Both the position numbers and the translations under genes were made by a program. Positions 37,989-46,017 of a stretch of DNA of 64,000 nucleotides are shown here, in pieces. The number at the start of each line of letters is the position of its first letter. Position 1 is the first letter of the stretch. The stretch lies in the NCBI RefSeq assembly GCF_000147715.2, contig NC_017934.1, forward strand, positions 1,612,001 to 1,676,000, written 5' to 3'. This stretch comes from Mesotoga prima MesG1.Ag.4.2. GTDB taxonomy: Bacteria; Thermotogota; Thermotogae; Petrotogales; Kosmotogaceae. A model generated the notes under the pieces. It worked only from the letters and a program-made list of their open reading frames with translations, was not told the origin of the DNA and searched no databases.

Positions 37989-40900
37989 AACTATTCTTGA
38001 GAAATGTGGGACTCCCTTTATCGAGGCTTCTTTCGAAGGCTTTGAGCATCGACTCATCTTTCGAGTGTGAAGGAATAGAGATTTCCGATATATCTGTGGA
38101 CTGTAAATCTAAAGAGATCGAGTTAGCTTTCCAATGTGAGGTTAGCAACGAGATAAAGGAGTTTCTTGAATCTGTCTTTTGTGAGAAGGCTTCTCGACTT
38201 CTAGAGTCTTCCGTGACTCTTTCGTTTAAGACTTTAACCAGCGAGGGTGAAATACCTGACGAAGACGCAATGGAAGTTACCGAGTCTCAGTTTAGAGAGA
38301 TACTCCAGCTTACGAATGGTGCATCTTCTTATCTTAGATCCTCGGAAATGGAGTTCAAAGACAACAAAATAACTATCTCAGTTCACGACCAGTTCTCATT
38401 TCAACGAATCAGTTCTAAGAAGCATGACTTACGAAAGGCAATAGATAAGGTCTGCAAGAGAAGTATTCCTTTTGAGATAACACTGGACATTTCAGAGGAT
38501 CAGGACTCACCAGTTGAGGAAGTCTCTTTCGATAGAGAAGATAATGGAGAAACGGAGCATTTGGAAGAAAGATCGGATTCAGTCTTGATGGGTAGATCGA
38601 TCAGGGCAGTCTCTGTGAAGATGAGTGAAGTTCTTGGCAATGAAACCAATCTTGTTGTCAGCGGGAGGATCTTTGGACTCGAGTACAGGAATGGAAAGCT
38701 TTCGATTCTAACGTTCAACGTGACTGACTATACGGATTCCCTCACAGTCAAACTTATCGGTGAGAATGCGCGCTCTCTTTCCGAAAAGTTACGCGAAGGC
38801 GATGAAGTAACGATCAGGGGGAAGATGGAAACTGATAGCTGGATGAAAGAAGAGATTCTGATCCCGAGGGATATCGTTAGAACTAAACTGCCGAAACGCA
38901 TGGACAATGCGATGGAAAAGCGCGTCGAGCTGCACCTTCACACCAAAATGAGTTCTCTGGATTCTGTAGTAGATGTAAACGATTTGGTAAACACTCTTAA
39001 AGATTGGGGCCACGATGCCGCTGCAGTGACTGATCACGGCGTTGTTCAGTCTATACCGGAGTTCTACTTTGCGGCAAAAAAGAAAGGAATAAAACCTATC
39101 TTTGGTATGGAAGGTTACATGATAAAGGACTCGGAACAGATATCAATGAATCTGGAAAAAGAGGACTCGCCTCTGGAAAGTGCGACCTTCATTGTTTTTG
39201 ATCTTGAAACTACAGGTCTTAATCCTAAGGAAGACGAGATAATTGAAATCGGTGCAATAAAGATGAAAGGCAACGAAATTCTCGAGACATTTTCTTCTTT
39301 TGTGAAACCTCAGAAAGAACTCTCGTCTCTAATAACAAGCCTGACTGGGATAACTGAAGATATGCTTTCAGGCGCAGGAACAATCAAGCAAGTTCTTCCT
39401 GAATTCACGAAATTTGCTGAAGGAGGCATTCTAGTTGCACATAATGCCTCTTTTGATTATGGTTTTATCCGCAACTCAGTAAAGAAATACTTCGGAGGCG
39501 ACTGGGAAATGCCGTGCATCGACACCCTTGCCCTTGCAAAGAGCCTTTACAGAGCCAAGAGTTACTCTCTGGACAACGTAGTGAAGCGACTTAAACTGGG
39601 ACATTTCGATCACCATAGAGCTTATGAGGATGCGAAGGTTACTGCAGAGGTCCTTAAGAAATTCCTTCAGCAAGCAAAGAAGAGAGGAGTCGAGAAGGTT
39701 AACGAGTTGGAAAAGCTGAGAAAGAACCAGAATCTCGACTCGCTGAAGCCTGTTCACATAAGTATTCTTTCAAAGAACAGGAAAGGTCTTGAAAATCTCT
39801 ACAAGTTGGTCACTGCATCACACACCAAGTACTTCTACATGAAGCCAAGGATACCAAAGAGCTTGCTTACTGATTTCCGAGAAGGTCTTCTCATAGGTAG
39901 TGCGTGTATTTCAGGAGAGCTTTCCAAGGCATATATAGGTGGTGCGAGTGTAGATGAGCTCGAGGAAATCGCAAAGTTCTATGATTACATTGAAGTCATG
40001 CCGCTCGATAATATTGACACATCAGAGGGCGAGACTAGTATGTCTAAAGAGACGCTGATAAAGATGTATCGAGAGTTTTATAAAGTTGGGAAAAAACTAA
40101 ATATCCCAGTTGTGATGACCGGTGACGTACATTTTGTCAATCCACATGACGATATTTATAGAGCAGCAATAAACGCGGCCCAGGACTATGACAACTTTCA
40201 GAATCAACCTTCTCTTTATCTCCACACTACCGAAGAGATGATTGGCAAAGCTCTGGAAATCTTTGAAGACGAGGGGATCGCTAAAGAAATCGTTGTCGAT
40301 AATTCGAGATTAATCGCTTCGCAAATCGAAAACGTTGTCCCGATTGAGGGTAAGCTGCACCCACCCGTAATCGAAGGCGCCGATGAAGAAGTAAGGAAGA
40401 TGGCCATTGAAAATGCAGAAAGGCTTTATGGAAAGCCTTTACCTGATATTGTAGAAAAGAGGCTGAATCGGGAGCTTGAGGCGATAATTGGTCACGGCTA
40501 TGCCGTTCTGTATCTCATCGCGCAGAAAATGGTCAAGAAATCTAATGAGGATGGCTATGTGGTTGGTTCTAGAGGGTCGGTGGGGAGTTCGCTCGTGGCC
40601 AATGTTATCGGTATTACTGAGGTTAACCCTCTTCCACCACATTATCTATGCCCCGAGTGTGGTAAATCAGTATTCCCGGAAACCGATCTGGAATCCGGTT
40701 ATGATCTACCCGCTATGAAGTGTCCTGGATGTGGAAATGAAATGTTGAAGAACGGTCAGAGCATACCATTCGAGACCTTTCTCGGATTCGAAGGAGACAA
40801 GGTTCCCGATATCGATCTTAACTTTTCCGGGGAGTATCAAGAGAAGGCCCATTCATTCATTGAAGAATTGTTTGGCAGAGACCATGTTTTCAGAGCCGGT

Positions 40901-42223
40901 ACAATATCCACAGTTGCTGAGAGAACGGCTTTCGGTTTTGTCAGGGCTTATTCGGAGAAGAGCGGCAAAACTCTACGGAGAGCAGAGCAGGAGAGAATTG
41001 CCCGTGGAATAGTTGGAGTAAAGAGGACGACCGGACAGCATCCCGGTGGATTGATGATCGTTCCTAAAGACATGGATGTTCATAACTTTACCCCTGTACA
41101 ACATCCCGCAAACGATACAAAAAGCTCGATACTAACCACACATTTCGCATATGAAGTCATCCACGACGATTTGGTCAAAATAGATGCACTGGGACACGAC
41201 GATCCCACCTTCATAAAAATGCTGAAGGACATCACGGGAGTGGATCCCGAGAAAATTCCGATGGACGATGAGGAAACCCTTGGGATTTTTTCCTCACTGA
41301 AGCCTCTTGGCTTGCGATTTCACGAGCTTGGAACGGATGTGGGGACACTTGGGATCCCTGAATTCGGTACTACCTTTGTTCGAAGCATGCTTTCAGATAC
41401 GAGACCCTCTACTTTTGGCGAGCTTGTAAGGATATCGGGCCTGTCTCATGGGACTGATGTTTGGCTTAACAACGCGAAGGATATCATCACTTCGGGACAT
41501 GCTTCATTGTCGCAGGTTATTGCCTGTAGGGATGACATCATGAATTATCTAATTGGCAAGGGAATGGAGCCAAAAGAGGCCTTCAAGATTATGGAAAAGG
41601 TCAGAAAGGGTAAGGGTCTCAGCAAGGAAGATGAAATAGAGGTAAGATCTTGCGGTGCTCCTGAATGGTTCATGAATTCGTGTAAGAAGATCAAGTACCT
41701 CTTTCCCCGGGCGCATGCCGCCGCTTACGTGAGCATGGGTTACAGAGTCGCTTACTTCAAGGTGCACTTTCCTCTTGCCTTCTACAGCACCTACTTTTCG
41801 ATCAAGGGCGGGGAATTTGATATAGACATCTGTACTTCCGACATAAATTCAATCAAGAAAGAGATAGTTCGATTAAGGTCCGATCAAGATAGAAATGTCA
41901 AGGACAGAGCGAAGGAGACACTTCTTGAAGTTGTTATGGAAATGAAACTGAGAGGATTTTCTTTTCTCAATGTGGATCTTATGGAGTCCCACCCTACGAG
42001 GTTCTTGATTGAGGGGAATTCACTAAGAATTCCCCTTAATAGGCTTCAAAACATGGGCGACAAAGCGGCAAGATCAGTTGAAGTTGAGAGAGAGAAAAGG
42101 CCGTTTTCATCGGTTGAGGATTTGATCCGCAGAACTGCTCTTAACAAGACAAGTGTTGAGATGTTAAGAAAATACGGAGCTTTGAAGAATCTGGCCGAGA
42201 AAGAACAGATCAGACTGTTCTGA
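37985..42223 (+). CDS. polC: PolC-type DNA polymerase III alpha subunit
   Basis: The 1412-residue replicase has the PolC domain order. After an N-terminal region and OB fold, a PHP domain starts near residue 313 (ELHLHTKMSSLDSVVD). It is interrupted by a DnaQ-type 3'-5' exonuclease (FDLETTGLNPKEDEI near 402, later HNASFDYGF). A zinc motif CPECG/CPGCG lies near 889-910, and catalytic aspartates are in PDIDLNF near 941. The polymerase and helix-hairpin-helix region follow. Exonuclease and polymerase lie in one chain, so proofreading is built in. The start overlaps ruvC, with GGAGGTG 10 bases upstream. Confidence 0.97.
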   Translation: MKLFLRNVGLPLSRLLSKALSIDSSFECEGIEISDISVDCKSKEIELAFQCEVSNEIKEFLESVFCEKASRLLESSVTLSFKTLTSEGEIPDEDAMEVTESQFREILQLTNGASSYLRSSEMEFKDNKITISVHDQFSFQRISSKKHDLRKAIDKVCKRSIPFEITLDISEDQDSPVEEVSFDREDNGETEHLEERSDSVLMGRSIRAVSVKMSEVLGNETNLVVSGRIFGLEYRNGKLSILTFNVTDYTDSLTVKLIGENARSLSEKLREGDEVTIRGKMETDSWMKEEILIPRDIVRTKLPKRMDNAMEKRVELHLHTKMSSLDSVVDVNDLVNTLKDWGHDAAAVTDHGVVQSIPEFYFAAKKKGIKPIFGMEGYMIKDSEQISMNLEKEDSPLESATFIVFDLETTGLNPKEDEIIEIGAIKMKGNEILETFSSFVKPQKELSSLITSLTGITEDMLSGAGTIKQVLPEFTKFAEGGILVAHNASFDYGFIRNSVKKYFGGDWEMPCIDTLALAKSLYRAKSYSLDNVVKRLKLGHFDHHRAYEDAKVTAEVLKKFLQQAKKRGVEKVNELEKLRKNQNLDSLKPVHISILSKNRKGLENLYKLVTASHTKYFYMKPRIPKSLLTDFREGLLIGSACISGELSKAYIGGASVDELEEIAKFYDYIEVMPLDNIDTSEGETSMSKETLIKMYREFYKVGKKLNIPVVMTGDVHFVNPHDDIYRAAINAAQDYDNFQNQPSLYLHTTEEMIGKALEIFEDEGIAKEIVVDNSRLIASQIENVVPIEGKLHPPVIEGADEEVRKMAIENAERLYGKPLPDIVEKRLNRELEAIIGHGYAVLYLIAQKMVKKSNEDGYVVGSRGSVGSSLVANVIGITEVNPLPPHYLCPECGKSVFPETDLESGYDLPAMKCPGCGNEMLKNGQSIPFETFLGFEGDKVPDIDLNFSGEYQEKAHSFIEELFGRDHVFRAGTISTVAERTAFGFVRAYSEKSGKTLRRAEQERIARGIVGVKRTTGQHPGGLMIVPKDMDVHNFTPVQHPANDTKSSILTTHFAYEVIHDDLVKIDALGHDDPTFIKMLKDITGVDPEKIPMDDEETLGIFSSLKPLGLRFHELGTDVGTLGIPEFGTTFVRSMLSDTRPSTFGELVRISGLSHGTDVWLNNAKDIITSGHASLSQVIACRDDIMNYLIGKGMEPKEAFKIMEKVRKGKGLSKEDEIEVRSCGAPEWFMNSCKKIKYLFPRAHAAAYVSMGYRVAYFKVHFPLAFYSTYFSIKGGEFDIDICTSDINSIKKEIVRLRSDQDRNVKDRAKETLLEVVMEMKLRGFSFLNVDLMESHPTRFLIEGNSLRIPLNRLQNMGDKAARSVEVEREKRPFSSVEDLIRRTALNKTSVEMLRKYGALKNLAEKEQIRLF

Positions 42224-42231
42224 GGACGAAA

Positions 42232-43278
42232 ATGGATTTCAAAATAAGCGCTTCAGATTATGCAAAGCTGATCGATCTTTTTGGAAGAGTATCCGGTACT
42301 CTGGAACCCTCCTACAGATACTTTCAGATCTACTACAAGAGAGGACTGAAGTTTTTTGCTTCTGATGGTTGCATGAAGCTTGAGTTTTCCTCCGGCGTTG
42401 CTACCTCACCTTTCAATGGAGTTTATACGGTACCGATCGATTACGCTCGAGCTTTGAAGAGTTCTGACCCAACCTCATTAATTTGCTTTTCTGCGGGTGA
42501 AGAAGACCTAGAGCTGAGGACGGCCTCAGAGACGCTTACTTTACAAAAGGCCCGCAGCAGCACTCTTCCGGCTATGGAAAGAAAGTTTGAGTTCTTCTCG
42601 CGTTTTCCCCTGAAGGAATTCAGTAGTTCTTTGAACTTTGTTTCATCTGCTTCTGTTGAGGGAGAAACTGTCGAGATCTTCTCAAAGAAGAACGAGACTG
42701 TTCTTGCCTCATCGGCGAACAGAATGGTATTGGTTTCAGTTCTTGAATACGAGCCAAAAACCGAGTTCCGTTACTCTCTTCAATATGTAACCGTTAGGCA
42801 TCTGGTGAAGGCCTTAGAGTTGCTCACATCGGAAGAACTCTATGCTGGAACAGGGATTTCCGAGCTGGGGCTGAAGATTGGTCCTCTATTGTTTTCAATA
42901 TGTACTGATGAAGCGGATTTCTCCGAACCACCATCCTTCTTTTTCGGAGACACCGATGATGGAAATGACGTACAGAGAAAGGCCTTTCTTTCCGCTCTCA
43001 GAAAGATAACACGGTTATCAAAGCATGGATTTTCGGTTCTGATGATTTCTGACAAGAGCAAGTTGAAGTTCTTTCTGAAGGCCGGTGCTCTCCGTTATGA
43101 ATGCGAGGTGTGTGATTTTGTTGGTGATGAATTCGTTGCGCAGGTAGATCCGAGAAAGCTGCAGTCTGTTATTTCAAGGATAAAAGATTCTAAGATTCGT
43201 CTGGTAACACGAAAGGGGAATCTGCTTATGGTGGGAAGAAAGAGCAAGATGTACCTTATGGTGCCCCTTATTAAGTGA
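42232..43278 (+). CDS. Divergent sliding-clamp (DnaN-like) protein
   Basis: The 348-residue protein has no standard signature, but its layout follows a bacterial beta clamp. The N-terminal repeat has GLKFFASDGCMKLEF and GVYTVPIDYARALKS. The middle repeat has VLASSANRMVLVSVL, where clamps usually have a SDGFRLA-type segment. The C-terminal repeat has FVAQVDPRKLQSVISRI, and the end YLMVPLIK resembles the clamp C-terminus YIVMPIRL. The length is slightly below the usual 366. It starts 8 bp after polC behind GAGGACGAAA, so it is cotranscribed with the replicase. Whether it is the main clamp or a paralog cannot be told here. Confidence 0.6.
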   Translation: MDFKISASDYAKLIDLFGRVSGTLEPSYRYFQIYYKRGLKFFASDGCMKLEFSSGVATSPFNGVYTVPIDYARALKSSDPTSLICFSAGEEDLELRTASETLTLQKARSSTLPAMERKFEFFSRFPLKEFSSSLNFVSSASVEGETVEIFSKKNETVLASSANRMVLVSVLEYEPKTEFRYSLQYVTVRHLVKALELLTSEELYAGTGISELGLKIGPLLFSICTDEADFSEPPSFFFGDTDDGNDVQRKAFLSALRKITRLSKHGFSVLMISDKSKLKFFLKAGALRYECEVCDFVGDEFVAQVDPRKLQSVISRIKDSKIRLVTRKGNLLMVGRKSKMYLMVPLIK

Positions 43279-43373
43279 TATGTTATATCTGCATCTGTTA
43301 GTATTGATATGACTGGATTCACTAATGTTCAGCGAAATTCAAGAAGGTACTTCAAAAGTCGGAGTTGAAAAAT

Positions 43374-44720
43374 ATGGGGATTCTTGAAACGAAAGGCCTT
43401 GGAAAAAACTTTGGTGAAAACAACGTCTTTAGGAACGCTGACATAGAACTTGAGAGTGGGCTGCTTACAGTTCTTGGAGGGATTAACGGTTCCGGCAAAT
43501 CTATTCTTGTAAAGACAATCAGCGGTGACATCCTGCCCGATTCTGGAAAGGTAATATTTGAAGGCTCTCCAGTGGATTTGACATCGATCGCCGAGGCAAG
43601 ACGTCTAGGCATAAGTGCCATCTATCAGGAATACATGTTAGTTCCGGATCTCACGGTCGCTGAAAACATCTTACTTGGGAGTGACAAATTCACGATTAGC
43701 AGAAGGAAGATGAACGATCAAGTCTCGCGTTTTCTTGAGCAGCTTGGCCTGGAGTTCGATCCTTCCTCGAAAGTCTCTTCTTTTTCATCTGATGATCAGG
43801 TTCTTCTCGAGTTTGCAGTTGCAGCGTTTTCCAGGCCGAAGGTTCTCATTTTGGATGACCTCTTTTCTTTTGTACGTGGTGCAACCCGGGTGAAACTCCT
43901 TGAAATGATAGACTCATTTAAAAAAGGAGGAGTGGCCGTTCTAGTCACAACGTCCGATCCAGAAGTAATGGTACTGGGCGATCGTCTATTCTTTATGGAT
44001 TATTCTGGCATCAAACCTCTTCCACTGCAAACTAAGGAAAGTGATATATGGAAGATGCTGGGTGTCTCACCTGAGTACTCAGTAGCACCAGTTGGAGGTG
44101 AACCGTTAATCGACATAGAAAACCTGGCAGATACCGGACTCGATCTGAGGTTGAAAAGGGGAGAGGTTCTCTGTATTTCCTGTGACAATGGAGTTTCGGT
44201 TAGAGAATTCACAAGAGCGCTTACAAGGCAGGACCCTTTCTCCGAGAACTCTGTGGCAATGCTTCGAGAGGCGAAGAACTTCTTTGAAAGATTCTCCTCC
44301 AGAGGTCATTCTAGCGAGGCCGAAAAATACTTCTCCTCTAATGTGAAGAACACCGGTCTTGTTTCGCAAATCATGTTGAAAAAGTCCCGTAAATTCACCT
44401 CAAATAGATCACTGAAAAAGAGTTTCATTTTAAACAAAGAAAGCTTGGTTTCCGTGAAGAGTTTTCTTGCTGGGCTGGGAAGAGCTCCCGGTTTCTCCGG
44501 TCTAATGCGCGATGACGATACAAAACTTTCGCATTTGAGATTCGATGCTTGCGATCTCTTTATCTTTATTAGACCTTTAATAGGACTGGACCCAGTTTCG
44601 ACGAGAGCCCTCGCAGAGGTTCTGCAGGAGATTGCTGACCGTTCCAAAGCCGCCGTGGTAATTTCCGACGAAATCATGAGCCGCAAGCTTTGCACAAGGA
44701 TAATGAACAAATGCAATTGA
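43374..44720 (+). CDS. Degenerate tandem ABC ATPase (RbsA-like), no permease nearby
   Basis: The protein of about 448 residues resembles the two-domain ATPases of sugar ABC importers. The first half has Walker A GGINGSGKS, Q-loop YQEYML and Walker B VLILDD. The signature motif reads FSSDDQ instead of LSGGQ, and the catalytic Glu after Walker B is Asp. The second half keeps only traces (RGEVLCISCDNGVS) and lacks Walker A. No permease or binding protein is near. The ATG at 43374 follows GGAG at 9 bases. The next gene overlaps by 10 bp. It may regulate or serve something other than sugar uptake. Confidence 0.75.
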   Translation: MGILETKGLGKNFGENNVFRNADIELESGLLTVLGGINGSGKSILVKTISGDILPDSGKVIFEGSPVDLTSIAEARRLGISAIYQEYMLVPDLTVAENILLGSDKFTISRRKMNDQVSRFLEQLGLEFDPSSKVSSFSSDDQVLLEFAVAAFSRPKVLILDDLFSFVRGATRVKLLEMIDSFKKGGVAVLVTTSDPEVMVLGDRLFFMDYSGIKPLPLQTKESDIWKMLGVSPEYSVAPVGGEPLIDIENLADTGLDLRLKRGEVLCISCDNGVSVREFTRALTRQDPFSENSVAMLREAKNFFERFSSRGHSSEAEKYFSSNVKNTGLVSQIMLKKSRKFTSNRSLKKSFILNKESLVSVKSFLAGLGRAPGFSGLMRDDDTKLSHLRFDACDLFIFIRPLIGLDPVSTRALAEVLQEIADRSKAAVVISDEIMSRKLCTRIMNKCN

Positions 44721-45715
44721 ACCCTGATTTCTCTTACGAGAAGAAGAAGATTGAGTTTTCCAGCGGGTACATTTTCAAAGGGAAGCACTATAGATGTTCG
44801 ATTATCAAGTATCCATCTTTCTACAGGAACAAGATCAGGGGAACAGAAAACGTTGAAATCTACAATTTCTCACCAAGAGAAAGAGCTGTAGGCTCGATAA
44901 TCATTCTTCATGGACTGGGAACGGTAAATATCCCATTTTTGTTCTGGATGGGAAGCCATCTTGCAAGTGCCGGTTTGCAGGCTTCTGTGATGATCCTTCC
45001 GGGAAATTACACACGAACGGCAACCGGTTCAACTAGTGGAAAAGATTTCTTTTCTCCTGATCTCAGAAGGTTGATTGTTTTCTGGGAGCAGGCAGTTGTG
45101 GATACAATGACAACCATCGATCTCCTTCAACAAGAGAAACTCTGGTGGGATAACAACTGCCTTTTTGGTTACTGCCTAGGCGGAATGATCTCTACGATCG
45201 TGAACGCTATCGATCAAAGAATAAACGACATGATATTGATGACCGTTGGAGGTAACATTGCGAAAATAATATGGCAGTCACCGGTATTGAAATCAATTCG
45301 TGATTCACTTAGGAGCGGCTCGGGAAAGGAGGGCTATCTAAACGACGAAGTGAAGTTAAATGCTAGATTCGAAGAGGATGCTCGTGCAGTGAAACTTATA
45401 AAAAGTGCACATGAACTGATCGAGTCCGATCTTCATCCTTTGTTTAAGATAGATCCTCTCGCCTATGCCCGTTTCAATGACAGAAAGAAAGTAACGATGA
45501 TCGAGGCTCTCTTCGACAAAACTCTTCCCATAGAAACTAGAAAACAGCTTTGGGAAGCCTTCGGAAGACCAAAGAGGTATATTGTGCCTGTAGGACATGT
45601 ATCCTGGTTTCCCTTTGAGTATGCTCTTGGTAAGTTCATACTGAAAAAACTGGGAATAAAGGAGGCCAGAAGAAACTTGAGGCTCTTGGAAAGTACTAAG
45701 CCAACTATGGAGTAG
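44711..45715 (+). CDS. Alpha/beta hydrolase with Cys nucleophile elbow
   Basis: The protein of about 334 residues has the alpha/beta-hydrolase oxyanion segment SIIILHGLGTV. The nucleophile elbow reads GYCLGG (Cys near residue 156) instead of GxSxG, as in PHA synthase-like and dienelactone hydrolase-like enzymes. A late Asp and the His in PVGHVSWFPFE complete a plausible triad. The substrate is unknown. The ATG at 44711 overlaps the ATPase end. A TTG at 44690 is also in frame. Confidence 0.75.
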   Translation: MQLNPDFSYEKKKIEFSSGYIFKGKHYRCSIIKYPSFYRNKIRGTENVEIYNFSPRERAVGSIIILHGLGTVNIPFLFWMGSHLASAGLQASVMILPGNYTRTATGSTSGKDFFSPDLRRLIVFWEQAVVDTMTTIDLLQQEKLWWDNNCLFGYCLGGMISTIVNAIDQRINDMILMTVGGNIAKIIWQSPVLKSIRDSLRSGSGKEGYLNDEVKLNARFEEDARAVKLIKSAHELIESDLHPLFKIDPLAYARFNDRKKVTMIEALFDKTLPIETRKQLWEAFGRPKRYIVPVGHVSWFPFEYALGKFILKKLGIKEARRNLRLLESTKPTME

Positions 45716-46017
45716 TCGCCAGGCAAATGGAAAACAATTTCTCTTCTTACTCAACTTTTCCTGGCCAAAGCCGATACTTTTAATTAACTACTCTTGCCAA
45801 GCAGCGAGCGATTAAACTGTATTTTCCTTGAACTCTTCAACTAATTCAAGAGTACTCAAACCTTCTAACTGGCAGTAGCAGATGACCTATCTGATGCTTC
45901 TTTTTCACTCCAGTCGGATTACCTACACACTCACTTTTTCGCCTTGAAGAGGACAATAAATCAGTCTTGTTTCTCAGTATGACAGATTCCTTTCGAACAG
46001 CTAATCGAAATCTGTTT
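45716..46017. other. Convergent intergenic region
   Basis: About 300 bp between convergent genes. I see no coding frame and no clear stem-T terminator. Confidence 0.5.
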
